Assembly: GCA_030692515.1 (NCBI GenBank)
Contig: JAUXZS010000045.1
Coordinates: forward strand, 1-64,000
DNA: 64,000 nucleotides
Direction: 5' to 3'
Source: Bacteroidota bacterium
GTDB taxonomy: Bacteria > Bacteroidota > Bacteroidia > B-17B0 > Aurantibacillaceae
The notes under the pieces were generated by a model. It did not search any database. It had not been told where the DNA came from and saw only the letters and a program-made list of their open reading frames with translations. Shown piece after piece: positions 9,390 to 18,621 of this stretch; positions within the stretch are counted from its first letter, which is position 1; every line of letters begins with the position of its first letter. Both the position numbers and the translations under genes were made by a program.

Positions 9390-9917
9390 ATGAAACTTCA
9401 AGAAGAAATAAAAAAAGTAATAAGAGATGTTCCTGATTTTCCAAAACCTGGAATAATTTTTAAAGATATCACTCCAATTTTCTACGATCAAAAATTGTGT
9501 TCTAAAATTGTAGATGAATTTATTGCGCGTTTTGATGAGAAACCTGATGCAATAGTTGGCATAGAAAGCAGAGGTTTCTTATTTGGTTTTTTGGTAGCAA
9601 ATAAATTAGATATTCCCTTTGTTTTAGTTCGCAAAGCCGGAAAATTACCTTACAAAACTGTTAGCGTTGAGTATGATTTGGAATATGGAACTTCAAAAAT
9701 CGAAATGCACGAAGATGCTTTACAAAAAGGTTGGAACGTTATTATACATGACGACCTCTTAGCAACTGGCGGCACAGCAGGTGCTGCCGGAAATCTTGTT
9801 AAAAAATTAGGAGCTAACGTTTTAGGTTTTAACTTTGTAATAGGTTTAGATTTTCTCAATGGAAAACAAAAATTAATTAATCATTCAAATAATATAACAT
9901 GTCTAGTACACTTTTAG
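9390..9917 (+). CDS. apt: Adenine phosphoribosyltransferase
   Basis: Purine salvage enzyme that turns adenine and PRPP into AMP. The 175-residue length and the start (IKKVIRDVPDFPKPGIIFKDITPIF, about 7-31) are typical. IVGIESRGFLFG follows near 56-67, and the PRPP-binding motif is VIIHDDLLATGGTA (about 113-126). Its end lies 14 bases before the preferred start of the acyl-CoA dehydrogenase, so the two may share a transcript, although no functional link is evident. Confidence 0.95.
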   Translation: MKLQEEIKKVIRDVPDFPKPGIIFKDITPIFYDQKLCSKIVDEFIARFDEKPDAIVGIESRGFLFGFLVANKLDIPFVLVRKAGKLPYKTVSVEYDLEYGTSKIEMHEDALQKGWNVIIHDDLLATGGTAGAAGNLVKKLGANVLGFNFVIGLDFLNGKQKLINHSNNITCLVHF

Positions 9918-9931
9918 AGAACGAAGTTGGT

Positions 9932-11071
9932 ATGAGTTTTCATATGAACGAAAATCAAGTAATGATAGCGGATATGATTCGCAAATTTGGTAAAGAACAT
10001 ATTTTGCCTAAAATGATGGAGTGGGACGAGTCTCAAGAATTTCCAATAGAAGTTTTTAAAAAACTTGGTGAGCTTGGTTTAATGGGAGTATTGGTTCCGG
10101 CTGAGTATGGCGGTTCTGGATTTAGTTATACAGAATATGTTACAGCAATTACTGAATTAGGAAGTATCTGCGGCTCAATAGCATTATCAATGGCTGCGCA
10201 TAATAGTTTGTGTACCGGACATATTTTGCAATTTGGTAACGAAGAACAAAAGAAAAAATATTTACCAAAATTAGCAACTGCTGAGTGGATTGGTGCTTGG
10301 GGTTTAACTGAAGCTAATACTGGTAGCGATGCTATGCGTATGCAATGCACTGCTGTGCAAGATGGTGATCATTGGGTAATTAACGGAACAAAAAATTGGA
10401 TTACTCACGGCATTACCGGAAACGTTGTGGTTGTTTTAGTTCGTACTGGAGAGTTATTGGATAGTCATGGAATTACTGCCTTTGTTGTTGAAAGAGGAAC
10501 ACCAGGATTTAAAGGCGGTAAAAAAGAAAACAAATTAGGAATGCGTGCAAGCGAAACTGCCGAATTAATTTTCGAAAATTGTCGTGTACATAAATCACAA
10601 ATATTAGGAAATGTTGGTGATGGTTTTGTGCAAGCCATGAAAGTATTAGATGGTGGTCGTATTAGTATTGCCGCGTTAAGTTTAGGAATTGCAAAAGGTG
10701 CATTAAACGCAAGTATTAAATATGCAAAAGAGCGTGAGCAATTTGGCAGACCAATCGCTAATTTTCAAGGAATAGCTTTTAAGCTGGCCGATATGGCTAC
10801 TGAATTTGAAGCTGCTGAATTATTAACTTTTCAGGCGGCCGATATGAAAAACAAACATAAAAAAATGACCAAAGAAAGTGCAATTGCCAAATATTTTGCA
10901 AGCGAAGTTTGTGTAAGAGTGAGTACTGAAGCGGTTCAGATTTTTGGCGGGTATGGTTATACAAAAGATTTTCCTGTCGAAAAATTTTATCGTGATAGTA
11001 AACTATGCACTATTGGCGAGGGAACCAGCGAAATTCAAAAACTGGTAATTGCCAGAGAAATATTAAAATAA
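9932..11071 (+). CDS. Acyl-CoA dehydrogenase (short-chain/butyryl-CoA type)
   Basis: FAD-dependent enzyme for the first oxidation step of fatty-acid (or related acyl-CoA) beta-oxidation. With the ATG at 9932 it has 379 residues, the usual family length. An ATG at 9899 would add 11 residues and overlap apt by 19 bases. Visible signatures are the substrate/FAD segment WGLTEANTGSDAM, GMRASETAELIFENC, QIFGGYGYTKDFPVEKFYRD and the catalytic glutamate in GEGTSEIQ near the C-terminus. Substrate chain length cannot be fixed from the sequence. Confidence 0.93.
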   Translation: MSFHMNENQVMIADMIRKFGKEHILPKMMEWDESQEFPIEVFKKLGELGLMGVLVPAEYGGSGFSYTEYVTAITELGSICGSIALSMAAHNSLCTGHILQFGNEEQKKKYLPKLATAEWIGAWGLTEANTGSDAMRMQCTAVQDGDHWVINGTKNWITHGITGNVVVVLVRTGELLDSHGITAFVVERGTPGFKGGKKENKLGMRASETAELIFENCRVHKSQILGNVGDGFVQAMKVLDGGRISIAALSLGIAKGALNASIKYAKEREQFGRPIANFQGIAFKLADMATEFEAAELLTFQAADMKNKHKKMTKESAIAKYFASEVCVRVSTEAVQIFGGYGYTKDFPVEKFYRDSKLCTIGEGTSEIQKLVIAREILK

Positions 11072-11151
11072 CTTAAAAACCGCTATTAGGATACCAACAT
11101 TCATCCTAAAACATCGCAAATAAACTATTTCTTTTTCCTTAATACTTCTTC

Positions 11152-11192
11152 AAAAAAAAGTTTCGTAACTTAAGCTACGAAACTTTTTTTTA
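11152..11192 (+). terminator. Terminator downstream of the acyl-CoA dehydrogenase
   Basis: AAGTTTCGTA (11158-11167) pairs perfectly with TACGAAACTT (11176-11185) around an 8-base loop. It is preceded by an A run and followed by a T run, so it could act in both directions. Confidence 0.85.
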
Positions 11193-11283
11193 TCCTTGCC
11201 TTAATAAAAAATAATTTACTTTCTAATGCGCATTTTAAAATGAAAATTGGTATTTAGCGGTTTTTTTATTTAAATTTATTCTC

Positions 11284-11730
11284 ATGAAATTTTATTCAAC
11301 ACATGCTATAGATCAATTTACACGCTACGCCATGAAAGATACTGCCGGCTTTAATTGGTTGATGAATAATGGATACAGAGAATTACTAGCAACATTCGAC
11401 GCGATTCGCGATGACAAAAAAGCCTTTAAATATTTAATGAGCAACAAACATTTTGTTTTAGCAGCTTTTGTAAATGCAATTTGGGATGATGAAAAAGCTT
11501 TTAAGTTTTTAATGGATGCCAAAGCTTTTGAATGGGCAGCTTGCGCTAACGTTATTAATGGCGATGATAAAGCGGAAGAGTTTTTGAAAAAATCGGGTAA
11601 CGAACATTATGTTTTACTGGCACATGCTATACAAATGAGAATACATGAGGATGGCGACAGAAATGTTAGTCCTTGGGGAGTAATGAAAAATTTATTAGAT
11701 TTTAAAAAAGCAAAGGATGAGGATAATTGA
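11284..11730 (+). CDS. Unknown protein built of tandem 25-residue helical repeats
   Basis: I do not recognise a named family. The 148-residue protein holds three full repeats of exactly 25 residues (23-47, 48-72, 73-97) and a partial fourth (98 to about 117). They share the pattern F-x-(F/Y/W)-L-M...A...A-(I/V)-x-x-D-(D/E)-K-A. Each unit reads as two short amphipathic helices, so a small alpha-solenoid is likely, as in ankyrin- or TPR-like binding proteins. There is no signal peptide. The next gene overlaps its 3' end by 14 bases, so the two are probably translationally coupled. Confidence 0.75.
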   Translation: MKFYSTHAIDQFTRYAMKDTAGFNWLMNNGYRELLATFDAIRDDKKAFKYLMSNKHFVLAAFVNAIWDDEKAFKFLMDAKAFEWAACANVINGDDKAEEFLKKSGNEHYVLLAHAIQMRIHEDGDRNVSPWGVMKNLLDFKKAKDEDN

Positions 11731-11947
11731 TAGTATACCGCATCAAAGCATGACCATTAGTATTTTTCAAATGAATGATAAATACCAGGTTAAATTTGAA
11801 GCTGGACCAATGGAACAAATATTTAAATTTTCGGTGGAAGAGGTAAGGGGGGTAGAAAATTTAAAAAAATTAATGAATGAAGATTTTATTGAAAAAACCC
11901 GTTTACGTTTTAACGAAATGTTTATGGAAATGAAATCTTTGAATTAA
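11717..11947 (+). CDS. Small conserved-looking protein of unknown function
   Basis: A 76-residue soluble protein that I cannot assign. It starts at an ATG overlapping the previous gene by 14 bases; an ATG at 11750 would give about 65 residues starting MTISIFQMNDKYQVKF. The sequence suggests a beta hairpin (YQVKFEAGPMEQIFKF) followed by helices. The arsC-like gene begins 10 bases further on, so it belongs to a three-gene plus-strand cluster. Confidence 0.6.
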   Translation: MRIIDSIPHQSMTISIFQMNDKYQVKFEAGPMEQIFKFSVEEVRGVENLKKLMNEDFIEKTRLRFNEMFMEMKSLN

Positions 11948-11957
11948 ATATATTTTT

Positions 11958-12329
11958 ATGATCATTTTTCATAACACCCGTTGCTCAAAGAGCAGGGAAA
12001 CCTTAACGATTCTTAAAGAAAATAATTGTGACGTCGAGATTCGTGATTATTTAAATGTCCCGCCAAGTAAAAAAGAAATAAAAGAAATTTTGGCAATGTT
12101 AAAAGTTAAACCAATTGATATTGTAAGAAAAACTGAATCTCTCTTTCTCGAAAACTATAAGGGCAAAAAAATTACCGATGCAAAATGGATTGAGATTCTA
12201 AGTAAACATCCAATATTGATTGAAAGACCTATTGTTATTGATGGTAATAAAGCAGTTATTGGCAGGCCGCCGAAATTAGTTATCGATTTTATAAAGAAAA
12301 AAAGAGTTAGTAAGAAATTAGCCGAGTAA
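11958..12329 (+). CDS. arsC: ArsC-family (glutaredoxin-type) arsenate reductase-like protein
   Basis: A 123-residue thioredoxin-fold protein of the ArsC/YffB/Spx superfamily. The N-terminus IIFHNTRCSKSRETL carries the single nucleophilic cysteine at residue 9, and the C-terminal half has the conserved ERPIVIDGNKAVIGRPP (arginines near 94 and 107 in E. coli ArsC numbering). Members reduce arsenate with glutathione or glutaredoxin, but many chromosomal copies have no proven arsenic role and no ars transporter or ArsR is nearby. Its 3' end overlaps the convergent TauE gene by 12 bases. Confidence 0.8.
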   Translation: MIIFHNTRCSKSRETLTILKENNCDVEIRDYLNVPPSKKEIKEILAMLKVKPIDIVRKTESLFLENYKGKKITDAKWIEILSKHPILIERPIVIDGNKAVIGRPPKLVIDFIKKKRVSKKLAE

Positions 12330-13127
12330 AGTTTCCTTAATTAAAACAAATACGCCAACTGTTAAAGTAAACCAACCAAAGGCAGGTTTTAATTTTTGAG
12401 GCGAAACTTTGTTAGAAATAATACTTCCCAATAATATTCCTATAACACAAATTGTTGATATGCTTAAAAGAAATAGCCAATCGATTTCTTGAGAACCAAT
12501 ATTACCTGTAAAGCCAAATAAAGAGTTAATAGCAATAATACAAAGCGATGTTCCAATTGCTTTTTTAAATTTTAAACGTAAAAAGAAAATTAATACAGGA
12601 ACAATAATAAAACCGCCACCTGCACCAACAAAGCCTGTAATTAAACCAACTAAGGCTCCAAGTAAAATAACAAAAGGTGTTCCCATCGGACTCTTCGCAA
12701 ATTCATCCCATTTAACTTGGTCTCTAGTATTAGGTTTTCTTTTTCTAATCATACTAAAAGAAGAAAAGAAAATTAAAATACTGAAAACAACCATTATCAA
12801 TACTTGCTTAGAAATTTCAAAATTAAAAACATGTATAATCGATGGAATAGCAGGCATTAAAAATTTTCGTACGCAAAAAACGGTGATGAGTGATGATATC
12901 GCGAACTGAGCAATTGCTTCAGCGCTAATTTCGCCCTTTCTTAAATAAGCAACTGCTCCAATTAAAGAAGTCATACCAACAATAAATAAAGAGTAGGTAG
13001 TTGCTGATTCTGGACTATAGCCTAATATATAAACTAAAACCGGAACACCAAGTATCGATCCTCCACCACCAATTAATCCTAAAATTAATCCAATGCATAA
13101 AAATGCTATGAAGCCTGCTAGAATCAA
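12318..13127 (-). CDS. TauE/SafE (DUF81) family membrane exporter
   Basis: A 269-residue inner-membrane protein with about eight hydrophobic segments and the duplicated TauE/SafE motif: GLIGGGGSILGVPVLVY (about 18-34) and GLITGFVGAGGGFIIVPVL in the second half. The family exports sulfite, sulfoacetate or other organic anions; the substrate here is unknown. The likely start is a TTG at 13127 that follows the aspS TAG with no spacing and in the same frame, which gives the normal family N-terminus. No ATG lies nearby. Translation is probably coupled to aspS. Confidence 0.85.
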   Translation of the reverse strand: MILAGFIAFLCIGLILGLIGGGGSILGVPVLVYILGYSPESATTYSLFIVGMTSLIGAVAYLRKGEISAEAIAQFAISSLITVFCVRKFLMPAIPSIIHVFNFEISKQVLIMVVFSILIFFSSFSMIRKRKPNTRDQVKWDEFAKSPMGTPFVILLGALVGLITGFVGAGGGFIIVPVLIFFLRLKFKKAIGTSLCIIAINSLFGFTGNIGSQEIDWLFLLSISTICVIGILLGSIISNKVSPQKLKPAFGWFTLTVGVFVLIKETLLG

Positions 13128-14915
13128 CTATTTTTTTGTGATAATATTTATGTTTAATTCTTTTAATTGTTCTTCACTAATTTCGCTTGGCGCATCAATC
13201 ATTACATCTCTTCCTGAATTGTTTTTAGGGAATGCAATAAAATCACGAATGCTATCCGCTCCTCCAAATAATGAGCATAACCTGTCAAAGCCCAGAGCAA
13301 TTCCACCATGCGGAGGCGCACCAAATTCAAAGGCGTTCATTAAAAAACCAAATTGTTTTTGAGCGTCATCTTTTGAGAAACCTAAAACATCAAACATTTT
13401 TGCTTGAAGATCTTTGTTGTGAATACGAATACTTCCACCACCAATTTCAACACCATTAACTACAATATCATAAGCGTTTGCCCTAACGGCTCCAGGATTG
13501 GTGTTTAATAATTCGATATCTTCTGGTTTTGGTGATGTAAATGGATGATGTTTAGCGTGCCATCTTCCTGCAAGCGATGCTAAAAGATTTGGGTCGCCTT
13601 CGTTCCATTCTAATAATGGAAAATCGATTACCCATAAACACGAAAAAATATTTTTATCTCTTAAACCTAAGCGGTTACCCATCTCTAAGCGTAACTCGCT
13701 GGCGGCTTTTCTTGTTTTATCTTCTGCTCCGGCTAAAACTAAAATAAGATCGCCTTTTTCTGCATTACAAATTTCCGCCCATTTTTTTAGTTCTTCTTCA
13801 TTGTAAAATTTATCTACACTCGATTTTAAAGTGCCATCTATATTAAAGCGTGCATACACTAAGCCTGTTGCGCCAATTTGCGGACGCTTTACCCATTCCG
13901 TTAATTCATCTAATTGTTTACGTGTGTATTCTGATGCACCTTTTGCGCAAATAGCAATAACTGTTTCAGCATCATCAAAAACTTTAAATGATTTACCTTT
14001 TGTTGTAGAATTAAAATCTATTAGTTTCATTTCAAAACGAGTGTCAGGCTTATCGTTACCATAATATTTCATGGCATCAGCATAACTCATGCGCGGTATA
14101 GAAGCAATGTCTAATCCTTTTACTGTTTTGAATAAATGTTTTATTAGGCCTTCAAAAGTTTGTAAAATATCTTCTTGTTCAACAAAACTCATTTCGCAAT
14201 CTATTTGTGTAAACTCAGGTTGTCTATCAGCGCGTAAATCTTCATCTCTAAAGCATTTTACAATTTGATAATATCTATCAAAACCGCTTACCATTAATAA
14301 TTGTTTAAAGGTTTGTGGACTTTGTGGTAAAGCATAAAACTGATTTGGGTTCATGCGACTAGGAACTACAAAATCGCGAGCCCCTTCTGGCGTAGATTTA
14401 ATTAAAACCGGCGTTTCTACTTCTAAAAATTGTTGTTTGTCTAAATAATTGCGAGTTTCAATGGCTATACGGTGACGTAATTCTAAATTTTTTCTAACAA
14501 CATTCCGACGTAAATCTAAATAACGGTATTTCATTCTTAATTCATCACCGCCATCAGTTTCATCTTCTATTGTAAACGGAGGAGTAATGGAATTATTTAG
14601 AATCTCTACATTTTGTAATTTAATCTCAATGTCACCGGTAGGTAAATTTTTATTTTTACTCTCTCTCTCTATTACGAGTCCAGTAACTTTTAAAACAGTT
14701 TCTCTAGAAAAACCTTCTTGATTTAGGATTTCACTATTTCCGTCTTCGCCTGAAAAAATAAGTTGAGTTATACCATATCTATCTCTTAAATCAATAAATG
14801 TGGCGCCACCAAGTTTTCTTGTTTTTTGTACCCAGCCACATAATGTGACGATTTTATTTATATCTGATATTCTTAATTCTCCGCAAGTATTAGTTCGTAA
14901 GCTAGTTGGTAACAT
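13128..14915 (-). CDS. aspS: Aspartyl-tRNA synthetase
   Basis: Class II synthetase that charges tRNA-Asp. The 595-residue bacterial-type protein has an N-terminal OB-fold ([23 protein letters not shown], about 24-46), class II motif 2 ([18 protein letters not shown]), the bacterial GAD insertion domain and motif 3 (GIALGFDRL) close to the C-terminus. The length is normal. Its stop touches the start of the TauE/SafE gene. Confidence 0.97.
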   Translation of the reverse strand: MLPTSLRTNTCGELRISDINKIVTLCGWVQKTRKLGGATFIDLRDRYGITQLIFSGEDGNSEILNQEGFSRETVLKVTGLVIERESKNKNLPTGDIEIKLQNVEILNNSITPPFTIEDETDGGDELRMKYRYLDLRRNVVRKNLELRHRIAIETRNYLDKQQFLEVETPVLIKSTPEGARDFVVPSRMNPNQFYALPQSPQTFKQLLMVSGFDRYYQIVKCFRDEDLRADRQPEFTQIDCEMSFVEQEDILQTFEGLIKHLFKTVKGLDIASIPRMSYADAMKYYGNDKPDTRFEMKLIDFNSTTKGKSFKVFDDAETVIAICAKGASEYTRKQLDELTEWVKRPQIGATGLVYARFNIDGTLKSSVDKFYNEEELKKWAEICNAEKGDLILVLAGAEDKTRKAASELRLEMGNRLGLRDKNIFSCLWVIDFPLLEWNEGDPNLLASLAGRWHAKHHPFTSPKPEDIELLNTNPGAVRANAYDIVVNGVEIGGGSIRIHNKDLQAKMFDVLGFSKDDAQKQFGFLMNAFEFGAPPHGGIALGFDRLCSLFGGADSIRDFIAFPKNNSGRDVMIDAPSEISEEQLKELNINIITKK

Positions 14916-14950
14916 AGTATTTAATTTAGTCTAAAATTAACTGTTTTTGT

Positions 14951-15898
14951 TTAAAAGTCAATTTCGGGATTTATTTTTTTTAATTCTTCTTTTTGTTTGG
15001 TTATAAAAGCTTGTAGTTTCAACTGTTCCGGCTCACTAGCGTTCATTTCACGATGATTAAGTGCCAGGTTAATTTTGTTTATTATAGAGTTGGTAGTTAT
15101 GGTTTTTTCATCAAAACAAGTAGTCGAAAATTTTTCTAAAACATAATTTATAGCCAATTCGTTTGGATGAGCAAGATCTTCTTTATAAAAACGATAATCT
15201 CGTAAATCATCATTTACCAATTCGTAAGATGGAAAATAATAGCAATGTGTGTTTTGTTTAATTAATTCGTGAATGGCTAAAATTAAAATTGATTTACTGA
15301 GGTTATTTTCAATTACTCCATCTTTTAAATGTTTAACAGGCGAAACGGTAAAAATTACTTTTTGTTTAGGATTTAATTGTTTGAGATTTTTTAATAAGCG
15401 AGAATAACTTTCTGTTATCTCTAATACCGATAAACATTTTTTATCGAAAGTTGCAGCTGGCTGTTTATGACAATTAGCAACAGTTTTGTTTAATGATAAG
15501 TGCTGATAATAAAATGCAGTTCCAAAAGTGATAAATAGATAATCACTCTCTTTTAGAAATTGCTGAGCTTTTTTATTTTCAGAATTAATTTTTGTAATTA
15601 GTTCTGTTTTAGAGTTGGCATTGATGGAAGTGTGATGTAAATAACTGAAGTAATTGTCGTCTCGTTTTAAAATTAAACTTTCGTCAATTAAATTTTCTGA
15701 TACAATATCATTCAAACAATTATGAATACTAGATGGATTAAATAAAATTCCGTTAGGATTTGAAAGGACGTTAAACTTATGATGGATTAAAAAGTTGCCG
15801 ACGTTTTCAGAAAAACAAGAGCCAATCAATAAAACTTTATGACTATGATTGATGGTGAAGTCAAATTTTTTAGGGTTATAGTTTAAATGAAACTGCAT
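14951..15898 (-). CDS. GSCFA domain protein
   Basis: A 315-residue protein named for its N-terminal motif, here LIGSCFSENVG (about 24-34), followed by NPNGILFNPSSI and a central FITFGTAFYY segment. The fold is probably SGNH-hydrolase-like (GSCFS and a C-terminal DDLAHPNELA with the Asp/His pair), so an esterase activity on surface glycans is possible but unproven. It starts 3 bases after the CCA-enzyme stop and lies upstream of aspS on the same strand. Confidence 0.85.
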   Translation of the reverse strand: MQFHLNYNPKKFDFTINHSHKVLLIGSCFSENVGNFLIHHKFNVLSNPNGILFNPSSIHNCLNDIVSENLIDESLILKRDDNYFSYLHHTSINANSKTELITKINSENKKAQQFLKESDYLFITFGTAFYYQHLSLNKTVANCHKQPAATFDKKCLSVLEITESYSRLLKNLKQLNPKQKVIFTVSPVKHLKDGVIENNLSKSILILAIHELIKQNTHCYYFPSYELVNDDLRDYRFYKEDLAHPNELAINYVLEKFSTTCFDEKTITTNSIINKINLALNHREMNASEPEQLKLQAFITKQKEELKKINPEIDF

Positions 15899-15901
15899 TC
15901 T

Positions 15902-17302
15902 TTAATTTGTTTTAACCTCTTCAAATTTTTTGTCAAGAAATTTTTTCGCGCATTCATAATTATTTTCAACTTCTCCATCCAAAATAGCATCTTTTAATGA
16001 ATTCTTCAATATCCCTATTTCTTTACTTGGAGGAAGGTTATAAAGCTTCATTATTTCTTCTCCGCTTATGGGTGGTTGCCAATTTCTTATTTTATCTTTT
16101 TCTTCAAGCTCAATTAATTTTTTACGTACAATTTCAAAATTAAGCATGTAACGTTTTACCTTATTTGGATTTTTTGTAGTGATATCGCTTTCGCATAACA
16201 ACATTAAATCATCAATTTCTTCTCCAGCTTCAAATAATAAACGTCTAACGGCGCTATCGCTTACTTCTGTTTTTGCTAATACTATTGGTCGTAAATGAAG
16301 TTCAACTAATTTTTGAACATACTTCATTTTTTCGTTGAGTGGCAATTTTAAATTGGTAAAAATTTTTGGTACCATGCGCGCACCTTTATCTTCGTGACCA
16401 TGAAAAGTAAAACCATGTCCTTCTTCAAAACGCTTTGTTGCTGGTTTAGCAATATCGTGTAGAATTGCTGCCCAGCGCAACCATAAATTATCACTTTTTT
16501 TGGCCGTATTATCTAATACTTCTAAGGTGTGGTAAAAATTATCTTTATGCGATAAACCATTAATTGTTTCAACTCCTTGAAGTTTTACCATCTCCGGAAA
16601 AATAAGATGAAGCAAACCTGTATCAAATAATAATTTAAAACCTACTGATGGAATAGGGGAGAGTATTATTTTATTTAATTCATCACTTATACGCTCTTTT
16701 GAAACGATATTAATTCGTTCTTTATTGGTTGTTATAGCGTGTAAAGAATCTGGATGTATTGTAAAATTTAGTTGCGTTGCAAATCTAATAGCGCGCATCA
16801 TTCTTAAAGGGTCGTCGCTATAGGTAATGTTTGGGTCTAAAGGTGTTCTTAATAGTTTGTTTTCTAAATCGGCTAAACCATTAAAAGGATCTAATAATTT
16901 GCCATAATTATTTTTTGAAACTCCAATTGCTAATGCGTTTATTGTAAAATCTCTTCTGTTTTGATCATCTTCCAATGTTCCGTCTTCAACAACGGGTTTA
17001 CGCGAGCCTCTTGTATAACTTTCTTTTCTGGCTCCAACAAATTCAATTTCTATATCACGGTATTTAACTTGGGCTGTGCCAAAATTTTTAAATACTGATA
17101 GATTAGATTCTTCTCCTAATTTTTTATGGAGAGCAGTGGCAAGGTCTATTCCTTTTCCTATTGAAACAATATCAATATCCTTACTGTTACGTTTTAAAAA
17201 AATATCACGTACATAACCTCCAATAGCATATGCGTCAACATTTATTTCGTTGGCACACTCATTTATAAGTTTAAAAATATCTTGATTTAGAAAAGAATAC
17301 AT
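15902..17302 (-). CDS. cca: CCA tRNA nucleotidyltransferase with HD domain
   Basis: Adds or repairs the 3' CCA of tRNAs. The 466-residue class II nucleotidyltransferase has GGYVRD at 28-33, the metal-binding DID at 42-44, RRDFTINALAI near 115-125 and the RNA-binding neck region (DPLRMMRAIRFATQL). A C-terminal HD phosphohydrolase domain (WAAILHDIAKP, then FHGHEDKGA) follows, as in many CCA-adding enzymes and poly(A) polymerases of this size. CCA-adding is preferred because no second candidate is visible. Confidence 0.9.
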   Translation of the reverse strand: MYSFLNQDIFKLINECANEINVDAYAIGGYVRDIFLKRNSKDIDIVSIGKGIDLATALHKKLGEESNLSVFKNFGTAQVKYRDIEIEFVGARKESYTRGSRKPVVEDGTLEDDQNRRDFTINALAIGVSKNNYGKLLDPFNGLADLENKLLRTPLDPNITYSDDPLRMMRAIRFATQLNFTIHPDSLHAITTNKERINIVSKERISDELNKIILSPIPSVGFKLLFDTGLLHLIFPEMVKLQGVETINGLSHKDNFYHTLEVLDNTAKKSDNLWLRWAAILHDIAKPATKRFEEGHGFTFHGHEDKGARMVPKIFTNLKLPLNEKMKYVQKLVELHLRPIVLAKTEVSDSAVRRLLFEAGEEIDDLMLLCESDITTKNPNKVKRYMLNFEIVRKKLIELEEKDKIRNWQPPISGEEIMKLYNLPPSKEIGILKNSLKDAILDGEVENNYECAKKFLDKKFEEVKTN

Positions 17303-17365
17303 TTGATACGTAAAAGTACGATTTTACTTGAAAAAAAGCGGCAAATGTATAGGTAAAATGAACTA

Positions 17366-18532
17366 TTATTTTTTTAATTCAGAGCGTCTCTTTTTCTCTT
17401 TCATTATTAGGTTTAGTTCTCGACCGGTTTGCCCTTTTACACTTGTGTTTTCTTGCGCTCTTCTTATTAAATAGGGCAACACTTCTTTTACCGGACCATA
17501 AGGCACATATTTAGCCACATTGTAATTGTTAAGGGAAAGATTGTAACTGATATGGTCGCTCATGCCATATAATTGAGAGAAATAAATACGTTTATCATCG
17601 GGAGCAATGTTTTTTTGTTTCATTAATTCAACCAGGTAAAGACTGCTTTTTTCGTTATGTGTTCCAGCACAAAGTCCAACCATCTCTATGTTTTCAACGC
17701 ATAGTTTTAGCGCGTCGTTATAATCTTTATCGCTGTTTTCTTTACTGGTTTGAATTGGTGAAGCGTAACCCATTTCTTGCGCGCGTTTTCTTTCTTTTTC
17801 CATATAAGCACCACGAACTAATTTTGCGCCAATATGATAACCGTTATTTTTGCCATGAGTGATTGATTCGTTTAAATAACTTAATCTATCATGACGGTAA
17901 AATTGATAAGTATTATAAATGATTGCTTTAGTTTTATTATAGAGCGCCATGTTTTCGTTAGCAAGCCCATCTATTGCTGGTTGAATCCAGCTTTCTTCCG
18001 CGTCGATAAACAATGCTTGATTACTTTCAAATGCTGAATTACATATTTTGCTCACACGGTTTTTTACTCTTTGCCACTCTTCCTTTTCTTTTTCTGTCAA
18101 AGTTTCATTAGCGCTTACTTTTTGTAATAAATCAAATCGTGCTAAACCGGTTACTTTAAAAACACAAAAAGGTATGTGAGGATCGTTTTTTGCTTTTTTA
18201 ATTGTTTCCAAAGTTTCATTTAAACAATTATCAAAATCAACTTCACTTTCTTTTCCTTCAACACTATAATCTAAGATGGTGCCAATATTATATTTTCCTA
18301 ATTGAGATATGGTTAAAGAACAATCGTGTATAGTTTCGCCGCCAACAAATTGTTTAAAGATGGTGTTTTTTATTAAGCCTTTAAAGCCAATATTTAATGC
18401 AAGTGGGCCAAAATTAGCGCCTAGCTTCACTAATAAAGGATTGCTAATTAATTTAAATAACCAGTAGGAGCGATTTAGTTCTGCGTTCGTTTTTGCTTTA
18501 AAAGCGTTCTCTGTATTATCAAAAGATACCAT
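17366..18532 (-). CDS. Proline dehydrogenase
   Basis: FAD-dependent oxidation of proline to pyrroline-5-carboxylate. The 388-residue stand-alone ProDH barrel has VFKVTGLARFDLL, LFIDAEESWIQPAID, GAKLVRGAYMEKERKRAQ (flavin/substrate contacts), CAGTHNEKSS and, near the end, VPYGPVKEVLPYLIRRAQEN. The P5C dehydrogenase half of PutA is absent, as usual in Bacteroidota. The short gap to the M16 gene is AT-rich with ATTTAAGATT-like repeats. Confidence 0.93.
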   Translation of the reverse strand: MVSFDNTENAFKAKTNAELNRSYWLFKLISNPLLVKLGANFGPLALNIGFKGLIKNTIFKQFVGGETIHDCSLTISQLGKYNIGTILDYSVEGKESEVDFDNCLNETLETIKKAKNDPHIPFCVFKVTGLARFDLLQKVSANETLTEKEKEEWQRVKNRVSKICNSAFESNQALFIDAEESWIQPAIDGLANENMALYNKTKAIIYNTYQFYRHDRLSYLNESITHGKNNGYHIGAKLVRGAYMEKERKRAQEMGYASPIQTSKENSDKDYNDALKLCVENIEMVGLCAGTHNEKSSLYLVELMKQKNIAPDDKRIYFSQLYGMSDHISYNLSLNNYNVAKYVPYGPVKEVLPYLIRRAQENTSVKGQTGRELNLIMKEKKRRSELKK

Positions 18533-18621
18533 ATTAAAAATTAGATTTTAAAAATTAGATTTTAGATTTGAATCTTAAGTTTATTTCTTAAATCTCGAAT
18601 CATAAATCTTAAATTATTTTA

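Noticed and set aside
12318..14915. AspS-TauE fusion by stop-codon readthrough as the main product
   Set aside because: Both proteins have normal full-length family boundaries, so reinitiation at the TTG is simpler.
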